From: an uncultured Collinsella sp.
Lineage (GTDB): Bacteria > Actinomycetota > Coriobacteriia > Coriobacteriales > Coriobacteriaceae
DNA: 11,493 nt
NCBI GenBank assembly: GCA_934654585.1
Contig: CAKUGF010000034.1
Location: forward strand, 1-11,493
Direction: 5' to 3'
The first letter of the stretch is position 1. Each line of letters starts with the position of its first letter. Shown here one piece after another: positions 1-6,315 of this stretch. Under the pieces are notes generated by a model, which worked only from the letters and a program-made list of their open reading frames with translations, ran no database searches and was not told the DNA's origin. Both the position numbers and the translations under genes were made by a program.

Positions 1-1
1 C

Positions 2-817
2 GGCTGCCAGCGTCCGTCCACGCTGGAAGTAGTTCAGCCTACGACGGGCGGCGGTCGCGACGACCTGTCCGATTCCGTCATCGGCAAGGACAAGATCCGC
101 ATTGGCATGGAGGCGGCCTACGCCCCGTACAACTGGCAGGTTTCCGAGGCCAGCGAGTTCACCATCCCCATCGATAACGTGCAGGGCGCCTATGCCGACG
201 GCTACGACGTGCAGATCGCCAAGATTGTCTGCAAGGCCCTCGGCGGCGAGCCCGTTGCCGTCAAGCAGAGCTTCTCGGGGCTTATTGATTCTCTCAACAA
301 CGGCCAGATCGACCTCATCATCGCCGGCATGAGCGCCACGCCCGAGCGCGAGGAGTCCGTCGGCTTTTCCGAGCCGTACTTTATCGGCTACTTTGGCCTG
401 TTCGTAAAAGAGGGCTCGCCCTACCAAAACGCAACCAAGCTCAGCGACTTTAGCGGCGCCACGGTACTCGGCCAAAAGGACACCATGCTCGATACCGTCA
501 TCGACGAGATCCCGGGCGTCGTCCACAAAAACCCGGTCGATTCGGTCCCCACGGTGTTCTCGAACCTGCTGCAGGGTACGTGCGATGCTGTGACCTACAA
601 CACCGAGAACGAGAAGGGCTATATGGCCCAAAATCCGGGCATCGTGCCGATTCAATTTGCCGAGGGCGAGGGCTTTAAGCAGGAAGTCACGGCAAATGTC
701 GGTTGCCGCAAGGGCTCGGACAAGCTGCTTAAGCTCATCGATAAGACGCTCAAGGGCGTCAGCCAGGAGGAGCGCGACCAAATGTGGGACGCGTGCCTCG
801 ACCGTCAGCCGGCATAG
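2..817 (+). CDS. Amino-acid ABC transporter substrate-binding lipoprotein (5' partial)
   Basis: This is an extracellular solute-binding protein of family 3 that captures a polar amino acid and delivers it to the permease encoded next. The frame is open from base 2, so the true start lies upstream. The second visible codon is Cys in a Gly-Cys context, which fits the lipobox cysteine of a lipoprotein whose signal peptide is cut off by the window edge; a Thr/Gly-rich linker follows. Seen: GMEAAYAPYNW near the start of the fold, then GYDVQIAKI, the DLIIAGMSAT hinge region and FSEPYF, all typical of the family. About 271 residues are visible, a nearly complete mature protein. The ATG at 107 is internal and would remove the lipobox. 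The extended loop between NWQV and GYDV resembles binding proteins annotated for Arg/Lys/His in Firmicutes, but the substrate cannot be fixed. It ends in TAG, 9 bases before the permease. Confidence 0.93.
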   Translation, partial: GCQRPSTLEVVQPTTGGGRDDLSDSVIGKDKIRIGMEAAYAPYNWQVSEASEFTIPIDNVQGAYADGYDVQIAKIVCKALGGEPVAVKQSFSGLIDSLNNGQIDLIIAGMSATPEREESVGFSEPYFIGYFGLFVKEGSPYQNATKLSDFSGATVLGQKDTMLDTVIDEIPGVVHKNPVDSVPTVFSNLLQGTCDAVTYNTENEKGYMAQNPGIVPIQFAEGEGFKQEVTANVGCRKGSDKLLKLIDKTLKGVSQEERDQMWDACLDRQPA

Positions 818-826
818 GGAGGCAGC

Positions 827-1975
827 ATGAAAACCATCAATCGCCTGGCCTCCTTTATCAAGGCCGACCATCGTTACGTATACCTGGGCACGAGCGTCAT
901 CGCGGCGCTTGGCCTGGCGTTTAGCCAGCGCAACCCCACGCCGCTGAGCTTTTTGGCACCCACCGGCATCTTCCAGGACTGCCTCTGGGCAATCCTTTGG
1001 GCTTGGATTGTCGTGTCGGCGGCGGCGCTCGTCACCAAGCTCATGCACTGGAGCGACTATCGCGAAAAGTCGCCGTTCGCATCCGAGCGCTTCCGTCGCG
1101 GCGCGCGCCTGGGCAGCTATGTCGTCGTTGCTATCGCGGCGATCTTCTTTATCGACCGCTGCGTCATGTCGTTTATCGACCTGGTGCAGGTGAGCATTGT
1201 CTCGGACTCCAACCCCAGCGACTTTTTGTCGAGCCTGGTCTACATGACCTATAAGAGCGGCGACTTCTTTATCCGCGGTATCGAGATCACCATCGCGCTT
1301 GCCACCTTCGGCACCGTCATCGCCTTCTTCCTGGCGCTGCTCTTCGTGTTTTTGCGCATCCAGACGTTCGACCGCGTGGATAACGACCTGGTGCGCTTCT
1401 TTAAGAGCATCGGCCGCGGCTTTGCAACGGTCTACTCCACCATCGTGCGCGGTACGCCCATGATGGTCCAGGGCCTGCTTATCTACTATGCGGGCTTTAC
1501 CGTTTTGCGCGGCATGGGCTTCGAGACCGCCCAGGCCAACCAGATCTGGAGCACCTTCACCGCCGGCCTCGTCACCATTTCGCTCAACTCCACCGCCTAC
1601 ATGATGGAGGTCCTGCGCGGTGGTATCGAGTCCATCGATCCCGGCCAGGCCGAGGCGGCGCGCTCGCTGGGTCTGTCGCAGTGGCAGGCCATGCGCAAGG
1701 TCGTGTTCCCCCAGGGCATTAAAAACGCGATCCCCGCGCTCACCAACGAGCTCATCATCAACATCAAGGATTCGTCGGTGCTTTCGGTCATCGGCGTGTT
1801 CGACCTCATGTACGCCACCACCACCGTCGCCGGCGTGTACTACCGCCAGATGGAGGTCTACTGCGTGGCGCTCGTGGTCTACCTGATCCTGACGCTCGTG
1901 GCGAGCCGCCTGCTCGAGGCCTTTGGCAAAAAGCTCGGCGCCGAGGCCCCGGCCACGCTGCCCAGCTCCAACTAG
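827..1975 (+). CDS. Amino-acid ABC transporter permease, N-terminally extended
   Basis: This is the membrane subunit of a polar amino-acid importer (HisM/GlnP type); with a single permease gene in the operon it probably acts as a homodimer. The core domain runs from about residue 147 to 368. It contains [10 protein letters not shown] (206-215) and the EAA loop [20 protein letters not shown] (276-295), which docks on the ATPase. The protein has 382 residues against roughly 215-250 for most of this family. The extra 140 or so N-terminal residues contain three hydrophobic stretches, near 18-32, 52-70 and 97-118, likely additional membrane helices before the core. The start is supported by GGAGG at 818-822, 4 bases upstream of the ATG. 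It is co-transcribed with the binding protein (9-base gap) and the ATPase (22-base gap). Ends in TAG. Confidence 0.95.
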   Translation: MKTINRLASFIKADHRYVYLGTSVIAALGLAFSQRNPTPLSFLAPTGIFQDCLWAILWAWIVVSAAALVTKLMHWSDYREKSPFASERFRRGARLGSYVVVAIAAIFFIDRCVMSFIDLVQVSIVSDSNPSDFLSSLVYMTYKSGDFFIRGIEITIALATFGTVIAFFLALLFVFLRIQTFDRVDNDLVRFFKSIGRGFATVYSTIVRGTPMMVQGLLIYYAGFTVLRGMGFETAQANQIWSTFTAGLVTISLNSTAYMMEVLRGGIESIDPGQAEAARSLGLSQWQAMRKVVFPQGIKNAIPALTNELIINIKDSSVLSVIGVFDLMYATTTVAGVYYRQMEVYCVALVVYLILTLVASRLLEAFGKKLGAEAPATLPSSN

Positions 1976-1997
1976 GCTCAAGACGAGGAGATTCATC

Positions 1998-2783
1998 ATG
2001 GCAGATACCGCCACTACCGGCGCCGCGGCCGCCGTACAGACCAATGAGCCGCTCATCCGCGTCGAGGGCCTGCGCAAGAGCTTCGGCTCGCTCGAGGTGC
2101 TCAAGGGCATCGACCTGTCCGTTAACCCCGGCGAGGTCGTCACCATTATTGGCGCCTCGGGTTCGGGCAAGTCGACCTTCCTGCGCTGCCTCAACCTGCT
2201 CGAGACCCCGGATGCGGGCCACATCTGGTTCCACGGCCAGGACCTCACAGCCGAGCGCTGCAATATCAACAAGCTGCGCGAGGACATCGGTATGGTGTTC
2301 CAGGGCTTTAACCTGTTCAACAACATGGACGTGCTCGACAACTGCACGCTCGCGCCCGTCACGCTCAAAAAGATGAGCAAGGCCGAGGCCGAGAAGGTCG
2401 CGATGGAGCACCTGACGAGCGTGGGGCTCGAAAAGTTCGCGCACGCCTCCGTGGGCCGCCTGTCCGGCGGTCAAAAGCAGCGCGTGGCCATTGCTCGCGC
2501 CCTGTGCATGAACCCACAGATCATGCTGTTCGACGAGCCGACCTCCGCACTCGACCCCGAGATCGTGGGCGAGGTACTCGAGGTCATGCGCAAGCTCGCC
2601 GCCGACGGCATGACCATGGTGGTCGTCACGCACGAGATGGCCTTTGCCCGCACGGTGTCCGACCGCGTGGTCTTTATGGACAAGGGCGTGGTGCTCGAGG
2701 ACGCCGCGCCGGCGGAGCTCTTCGGCAACCCCAAACACCAGCGCACCCGCGAGTTCCTCTCGCGTTATCTCGAGGACAAATAA
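1998..2783 (+). CDS. Amino-acid ABC transporter ATP-binding protein
   Basis: This is the cytoplasmic ATPase that powers the importer. All nucleotide-binding motifs are present in 261 residues: Walker A GASGSGKS (52-59), Q-loop FQGFNLF (101-107), signature LSGGQ (155-159), Walker B IMLFDE (175-180), D-loop SALD (183-186) and the switch His in THEM (212). The fold matches the GlnQ/HisP/ArtP group. I chose the ATG at 1998 because GAGGAG (1985-1990) lies 7 bases upstream and the protein then opens with a normal short lead before the first strand. An in-frame ATG at 1923 would overlap the permease by 53 bases and add a Pro/Arg-rich stretch unlike the family. It ends in TAA, one of only two genes here that do. 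Confidence 0.96.
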   Translation: MADTATTGAAAAVQTNEPLIRVEGLRKSFGSLEVLKGIDLSVNPGEVVTIIGASGSGKSTFLRCLNLLETPDAGHIWFHGQDLTAERCNINKLREDIGMVFQGFNLFNNMDVLDNCTLAPVTLKKMSKAEAEKVAMEHLTSVGLEKFAHASVGRLSGGQKQRVAIARALCMNPQIMLFDEPTSALDPEIVGEVLEVMRKLAADGMTMVVVTHEMAFARTVSDRVVFMDKGVVLEDAAPAELFGNPKHQRTREFLSRYLEDK

Positions 2784-2806
2784 CTGACCGCAAACGCTTA
2801 CGTGGC

Positions 2807-2831
2807 AGGGCCGCTCCGGTGGGGCGGCCCT
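2807..2831 (+). terminator. GC-rich hairpin after the ABC transporter operon
   Basis: An 11-bp stem pairs AGGGCCGCTCC (2807-2817) with GGGGCGGCCCT (2821-2831), with one T-G wobble and a GGT loop. It starts 24 bases after the ATPase stop. The following bases, TGTCGTC, are not a real T-run, so termination may be weak or partial, leaving some read-through into the peptidase gene. Confidence 0.5.
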
Positions 2832-2855
2832 TGTCGTCACAATCGAAAGGATGTC

Positions 2856-4271
2856 ATGGCCGAGGTTTGGCGCTTTTTTGCGCATGAGGATGATTTTGCC
2901 GATATAGACGAGGCCGGCGCGTGCGAGCGCTTGGGCAGCGTGCTGTCGTTTCCGACCATCTCGAGTATGAATACCGAGGCGGTGGACTGGCGGCCGTTTG
3001 CCGATCTGCGCGCTTATATGCAGCGGGCCTGGCCGCGCGTGTTTGCGGCGGGCGAGGTTGAGCTTATCGACCATTCGCTGTTGGTGACGCTTGCCGGCTC
3101 CGACCCTGCTCTTAAGCCCGTCATGCTCATGGGCCACATGGACGTCGTTCCCGTGGTGCCGGGCACCGAGGACGACTGGACGCACACTCCCTTTAGCGGG
3201 CATGCGGACGATACCTACATTTGGGGTCGCGGCGCTATCGATATGAAAGACCAGGTCGCGGGCATTCTCGAGGCGGTTGAGTATTTGCTCGCGCACGGTT
3301 GGCAGCACGAGCGTACGCTGCTGCTGGCCTTTGGTCAGGACGAGGAGACCACGCAGTACGGTGCTGGTGCCATCGGTCGTGCCCTTGAGGAGCGCGGTGT
3401 TGAGCTTGAGTACCTGATCGACGAGGGCGACTATCGCATCGTTCCGGCTGCCGAGTACAGCGCGGGCGAGGGCTGGCTTATGCATGCCGACCTGGCTGAG
3501 AAGGGCTACGCCGATATTGTGCTCAAGACGAAGAGCGAGGGCGGGCACTCGTCCAACCCCTACGGCGGCACATCGCTCGAGGTGCTCAGCCGCGCTATCG
3601 CCGCAATCTGCGATATCGAATGGCCGACGCGCGTGACCGACTTGCTTGCTGCACAGCTCGTCGAGCTGGGGCTCTACACTGCCGACGAAATCGCTTCCAA
3701 CGGGGACGCCATCGTGCGCGATTGTCTCGCCAGCAAGAAGCTCTACCCGCTCGTGACGACCACCTGCGCGCCCACCCAGATCGAGGGTGGCAGCACCGGC
3801 GCCAACGTGATGCCGCAGGATATGTGGGCCAACATCAACTTTCGCATGCTCGAGGGTACGAGCGTGGCTGACGTCGTGGCGCGCTGCCGCGAGGCCGTTG
3901 CCGAGGCGGGTCTTGACGGGCGCGTCGAGGTCGAGCTCGGCCCCGGCAGCTCCGAGCCCTCGCCGTCCCCGCGCATTGGCGGGTCGGGGCTCGAGGCTGT
4001 ACGCGCCATCGCCGCCCGCTACTTCCGCGATCCAAAGGGGACGGAGGAAAACAGATCATCCGAGCCGCTGGCGATTGTCCCCTCGACCGTGATCGGCGCG
4101 ACCGACGCTGCCAACTATCAGCGCATTTGTCCGGAGTGCATTCGCTTCTCGGCCTTTGTAGTTGATGACGACGAGTGCGACCGCGGCGTCCACGGCACCA
4201 ACGAGCGTATCACCCGCCGCGCCTACCTCCAAGGCGTCCGCTTCCTCATCGCCCTGCTTCAGACGCTCTAG
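2856..4271 (+). CDS. M20 family metallopeptidase, carboxypeptidase S / PM20D1-like
   Basis: This is a dinuclear-zinc amidohydrolase of clan MH that cleaves peptides or N-acyl amino acids in the cytoplasm; no signal peptide is visible. The metal and catalytic residues can be placed: H94 and D96 in MGHMDVVP, D129 in GRGAIDMKD, the Glu pair E163-E164 in GQDEET, D189 in YLIDEGDY and H447 in VHGTNER. The dimerisation (lid) domain begins around GGHSSNPYGGTS (229-240). At 471 residues it fits the larger M20A enzymes. The start at 2856 has GAAAGG (2845-2850) 5 bases upstream; the in-frame ATG at 2802 lies inside the preceding hairpin and is rejected. Residues about 394-402 (KGTEENRSS) look like an extra insert, described separately. 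Its place after an amino-acid importer fits peptide or acyl-amino-acid use, but the substrate is unknown. Ends in TAG. Confidence 0.9.
   Translation: MAEVWRFFAHEDDFADIDEAGACERLGSVLSFPTISSMNTEAVDWRPFADLRAYMQRAWPRVFAAGEVELIDHSLLVTLAGSDPALKPVMLMGHMDVVPVVPGTEDDWTHTPFSGHADDTYIWGRGAIDMKDQVAGILEAVEYLLAHGWQHERTLLLAFGQDEETTQYGAGAIGRALEERGVELEYLIDEGDYRIVPAAEYSAGEGWLMHADLAEKGYADIVLKTKSEGGHSSNPYGGTSLEVLSRAIAAICDIEWPTRVTDLLAAQLVELGLYTADEIASNGDAIVRDCLASKKLYPLVTTTCAPTQIEGGSTGANVMPQDMWANINFRMLEGTSVADVVARCREAVAEAGLDGRVEVELGPGSSEPSPSPRIGGSGLEAVRAIAARYFRDPKGTEENRSSEPLAIVPSTVIGATDAANYQRICPECIRFSAFVVDDDECDRGVHGTNERITRRAYLQGVRFLIALLQTL
4035..4061 (+). repeat. Possible in-frame repeat fragment inside the M20 peptidase gene
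   Basis: These 27 bases encode KGTEENRSS, between the helix ending ARYFRDP and the conserved strand leading to VIGATD. Other M20 enzymes, as I recall them, have only a few residues here. The segment starts with GGGGACGGAGGAAAA, sharing the GGGGACG start of the intergenic repeats near 5823-5889. It uses AGA, TCA and GGG codons that are rare in the flanking gene, which favours GC-ending codons. AGGGGAC (4036-4042) also has an inverted partner at 4077-4083. The repeat origin is an inference. Confidence 0.35.
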
Positions 4272-4286
4272 CAAAAAATCAACCCT

Positions 4287-4362
4287 TTGGCGCCGCGGGT
4301 CAGGTTACTTTGCACCATTTGGATGCGATTTGGTGCAAACTAACCTGACCCCGCGGCACCAA
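4287..4362. repeat. REP-like long imperfect palindrome
   Basis: The arms 4287-4317 and 4331-4362 are reverse complements at 29 positions, with two mismatches and one single-base bulge, around a 13-base loop. Arm landmarks are GCCGCGGG, TCAGGTTA and TTTGCACCA on the left, mirrored by TGGTGCAAA, TAACCTGACC and CCGCGGC on the right. No T-run follows, so it is not a classic terminator for the peptidase gene 16 bases upstream. The size and imperfect symmetry resemble REP/BIME elements mobilised by RAYT transposases; no such transposase is in the window. In RNA it would form a very stable hairpin and could act in mRNA 3'-end protection. Confidence 0.75.
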
Positions 4363-4402
4363 TCATTCCGTGCGGGTTATATGCAGGTTTGCCTGCGCAC
4401 GC

Positions 4403-4408
4403 TATCAT
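4403..4408 (+). promoter_or_regulatory. Possible -10 element for prfA
   Basis: TATCAT occurs 156 bases before the prfA start. The best -35 candidate is only TTATAT at 4378-4383, with a long 19-base spacer, so this is a weak call. A 7-bp inverted repeat, GTATGGG (4409-4415) with CCCATAC (4435-4441), lies immediately downstream and would fall at or just after the transcription start. Confidence 0.25.
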
Positions 4409-4455
4409 GTATGGGTTAGACCGCAACTATGTACCCCATACGCGAAGGGATGCGC

Positions 4456-4482
4456 ATGTATCTGAAGATCGACATGTTCTAG
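4456..4482 (+). CDS. Possible leader mini-ORF (MYLKIDMF) ahead of prfA
   Basis: An 8-codon open frame ending in TAG begins 5 bases after GAAGGGA (4444-4450), a fair ribosome binding site. An in-frame ATG at 4450 would add two residues. It ends 81 bases before the prfA start and would lie in the prfA leader transcript. Its stop codon, UAG, is the codon read by RF1, the product of the next gene. This could be coincidence: an 8-codon ORF carries little statistical weight. No function is asserted beyond a possible regulatory leader. Confidence 0.22.
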   Translation: MYLKIDMF

Positions 4483-4563
4483 CCGGGCTTACCCCCACAG
4501 CGGCGCCGTGCGCCCCATCAACTCTGCCGATTTTCACCTTCACGCATATAAAGGAGTCCCGCC

Positions 4564-5631
4564 ATGCGCGACAAGCTCGAAAAGATCATCAAGGCCTACG
4601 AGGAGCTCGAGAAGAAGCTCTCCGACCCGGCCGTCGCCTCCGACATCAAGGAGTTCACGCGTCTCAACAAGGAGTACGCGCACCAGTCCGACCTCATCGC
4701 CGCCTCGCGCGAGTACATCGGCGCGCTCGATGACATCGAGGCCGCCAAGGAGATGCTCCGCGACACCACCGACGCGGACGAGAAGGAGATGCTCCAGATG
4801 GACATCTCCGAGAACGAGGAGAAGCTTCCCCAGCTCGAGGAAGATATCAAGTACATGCTCATCCCGAGCGACCCCAACGACGACAAGAACACCATCGTCG
4901 AGATCCGCTCCGCTGCCGGTGGCGACGAGGCCGCCATCTTTGCCGGCGACCTCTACAAGATGTACCAGCGCTTCTGCGAGTCGCGCGGCTGGAAGACCAC
5001 CGTGCTCGACTCCAGCCCCAGCGAGGCCGGCGGCTTTAAGTCCATTGAGTTCAAGGTCGAGGGCGACCGCGTCTACTCCGTCATGAAGTTCGAGTCCGGC
5101 GTCCACCGTGTCCAGCGCGTCCCCAAGACCGAGTCCCAGGGCCGCATCCAGACCTCCACGGCCACCGTCGCCGTGCTTCCCGAGGCCGAGGAGATCGACG
5201 TCCAGATCAACCAGTCCGACCTGCGCATCGACACCTACTGCGCCTCCGGCCCTGGCGGTCAGTGCGTTAACACCACCTACTCCGCCGTGCGTATCACCCA
5301 CCTGCCCACCAACACCGTGGTGCAGTCGCAGGAGCAGCGCTCCCAGATCCAGAACCGCGAGGTCTGCATGCAGATGCTGCGCGCCCGTCTGTACGAGATG
5401 GAGCTCGAGAAGCAGCAGGCTGAGCTTGGCGCCGAGCGTCAGAGCCAGATCGGCCACGGTAACCGTTCCGAGAAGATCCGCACCTACAACCAGCCTCAGG
5501 ACCGCGTGACCGATCACCGCATCGGCTTCAACTCCACCTACAACGGCGTCCTCCTGGGCGACCAGCTCGGCACCGTCATCGAGGCGCTCGCCGCCGCCGA
5601 GCGAGCCGAGAAGCTGGCACAAGCCGTGTAG
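4564..5631 (+). CDS. prfA: Peptide chain release factor 1 (RF1)
   Basis: RF1 recognises UAA and UAG in the ribosomal A site and triggers release of the finished protein. The 355-residue length is normal. The stop-codon reading tripeptide is P187-K188-T189 in RVQRVPKTESQGR, of the P-x-T class that marks RF1 rather than the SPF of RF2. The catalytic GGQ is at 231-233 in CASGPGGQCVNTT; its Gln is the methylation target of PrmC, encoded downstream. The Cys residues on both sides of the motif (226 and 234) differ from the RASGAGGQHVNTT of E. coli. The N-terminal region (1-100) is charged and helical, as in domain 1. The start is fixed by AAAGGAG (4550-4556), 7 bases upstream. The gene ends in two consecutive TAG codons (5629-5634), which RF1 itself must read. 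Confidence 0.97.
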   Translation: MRDKLEKIIKAYEELEKKLSDPAVASDIKEFTRLNKEYAHQSDLIAASREYIGALDDIEAAKEMLRDTTDADEKEMLQMDISENEEKLPQLEEDIKYMLIPSDPNDDKNTIVEIRSAAGGDEAAIFAGDLYKMYQRFCESRGWKTTVLDSSPSEAGGFKSIEFKVEGDRVYSVMKFESGVHRVQRVPKTESQGRIQTSTATVAVLPEAEEIDVQINQSDLRIDTYCASGPGGQCVNTTYSAVRITHLPTNTVVQSQEQRSQIQNREVCMQMLRARLYEMELEKQQAELGAERQSQIGHGNRSEKIRTYNQPQDRVTDHRIGFNSTYNGVLLGDQLGTVIEALAAAERAEKLAQAV

Positions 5632-5633
5632 TA

Positions 5634-5662
5634 GGTTACGCGGTTCTACGAACCGCGTAACC
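5634..5662. repeat. Perfect 13-bp hairpin directly after prfA
   Basis: GGTTACGCGGTTC (5634-5646) and GAACCGCGTAACC (5650-5662) pair without mismatch across a 3-base TAC loop, starting inside the second TAG stop of prfA. No T-run follows. It may pause polymerase or protect the prfA mRNA 3' end ahead of the true terminator at 5704. Confidence 0.7.
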
Positions 5663-5674
5663 GGTCGACGCTGC

Positions 5675-5774
5675 GCGCCGCCCAGGGCGACAATTTGTCA
5701 TTCAAAAGGCAAGGCATGACCAGAAGGTCTATGCCTTGCCTTTTTCATGCCAACTTGTTCGCCCTGGGCGGCGC
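5675..5774. repeat. 16-bp perfect inverted repeat enclosing a terminator
   Basis: GCGCCGCCCAGGGCGA (5675-5690) is mirrored perfectly by TCGCCCTGGGCGGCGC (5759-5774). Similarity continues on the inner side (CAA against TTG, with a one-base offset). The 68 bases between the arms hold the bidirectional-looking terminator described next. The cassette-like layout could be a small palindromic element or simply a two-tier hairpin at the prfA 3' end. Confidence 0.7.
5704..5745 (+). terminator. Strong intrinsic terminator of prfA
   Basis: AAAAGGCAAGGCAT plus GACC (5704-5721) pairs with GGTC plus ATGCCTTGCCTTTT (5726-5744), with one bulged T at 5730 and an AGAA loop. A run of five T (5741-5745) closes the 3' side and four A open the 5' side. 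It would therefore work for prfA on the + strand and could also stop transcription coming from the other side. Confidence 0.85.
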
Positions 5775-5822
5775 TCGCTGTCCGTCCTCTACCTGCGGCG
5801 TTACCTTGCCTCAGATGCGGCA

Positions 5823-5889
5823 GTTAGGGACGTTCCTTTTCTGCCGGCAGGTTGGGACACTCCTTGGGTAGTCGTTGGGGACGTTCTTG
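5823..5889 (+). repeat. Cluster of three GGGACG-type direct repeats
   Basis: Three related units follow each other: GTTAGGGACGTTCCTTTT (5823-5840), GTTGGGACACTCCTTGG (5851-5867) and GTTGGGGACGTTCTTG (5874-5889), spaced 28 and 23 bases apart. The perfect palindrome CTGCCGGCAG (5841-5850) sits between the first two. The units have diverged in their second half. They look like degenerate copies of a dispersed intergenic repeat. Confidence 0.6.
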
Positions 5890-5923
5890 TTTGACTAGTC
5901 ATTTAAGAACGTCCCCAATGACT
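5870..5923. repeat. 19-bp inverted repeat with palindromic loop
   Basis: AGTCGTTGGGGACGTTCTT (5870-5888) pairs with AAGAACGTCCCCAATGACT (5905-5923), with one G-T wobble. The 16-base loop itself contains GACTAGTC (5893-5900), a perfect palindrome. The left arm is the third GGGGACG unit of the preceding cluster, so the right arm is an inverted copy. The structure resembles a REP-like element; no T-run follows. Confidence 0.75.
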
Positions 5924-6240
5924 GCTGCGGGTAAATTGCTATTTGAGTTTATTTGGGCTGACTCGGTAGCTTATGGGCTGTTTACCTGCTTAAAGCAAAT
6001 CTCATCATTTCTTTGCGATCGAAAATAATGCTCGAAAAATCGTCCAAGAAGTCTCAAGCCGTTTTTTGATGTATCGCGCGTCAAGTAATGTGGCAAGTAT
6101 TTGGTTAGATATTGGTCAGTTTTGGGGCAACCTTGCCAAAAACTTGACGGATGCAAATTTAGACGTCGACGAATGAACACTTCGAGCGAGCCTGATGCAA
6201 AATTCTGGGCTGATTCTTGATAATCGCCTTTAATCGTCTC
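5924..6240. other. AT-rich gene-free segment between prfA and prmC
   Basis: This segment of more than 300 bases is clearly richer in A/T than the flanking genes and has stops in all + strand frames. The only sizeable frame is a 102-residue one on the minus strand (6279 to 5971). It has no ribosome binding site, no family I recognise and overlaps the putative prmC promoter, so I do not call it a gene. The segment contains a two-part palindrome at 6079-6149 and a direct repeat GATGCAAA at 6150-6157 and 6194-6201. It may be a decayed gene, a fragment of transferred DNA or a dispersed repeat. Confidence 0.5.
6079..6149. repeat. Two-part palindrome in the AT-rich segment
   Basis: CGTCAAGT (6079-6086) pairs perfectly with ACTTGACG (6142-6149). 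Further in, GGCAAG (6092-6097) pairs with CTTGCC (6132-6137). The two stems are separated by a 5-base and a 4-base internal loop. Fourteen matched pairs in this arrangement are unlikely by chance in an unselected spacer, and they suggest a folded RNA or a mobile palindromic element. Confidence 0.55.
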
Positions 6241-6267
6241 TTGCCAAGTGCTGCCCTCGCGTACAAT
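6241..6267 (+). promoter_or_regulatory. Putative promoter of prmC
   Basis: TTGCCA (6241-6246) and TACAAT (6262-6267) form a sigma-70-like pair with a short 15-base spacer, 49 bases ahead of the prmC start. A small hairpin GCGCC-GTCT-GGCGC (6284-6297) lies between it and the ribosome binding site. The strong terminator after prfA makes a separate prmC promoter likely; the exact site is uncertain. Confidence 0.4.
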
Positions 6268-6315
6268 CTGCTCCGACATTCACGCGCCGTCTGGCGCTCA
6301 AGAGGGGAGGACCCC

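Noticed and set aside
1923..1997. Upstream ATG for the ATPase gene
   Set aside because: It overlaps the permease and adds a Pro/Arg-rich stretch. The ATG at 1998 has a good ribosome site and fits the family.
1806..3548. 580-residue minus-strand open frame
   Set aside because: It runs antisense through the permease, ATPase and peptidase genes, which have full family motifs. Long antisense frames are an expected by-product of GC-rich codon use.
4540..5622. 360-residue minus-strand frame opposite prfA
   Set aside because: It is a mirror of RF1 codons, with Leu/Gly/Val/Asp-rich low-complexity sequence and no family features.
5971..6279. 102-residue minus-strand frame in the AT-rich segment
   Set aside because: No ribosome binding site before its ATG, no recognisable family, it overlaps the putative prmC promoter and contains the palindrome at 6079-6149. 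AT-rich spacers can stay open by chance.
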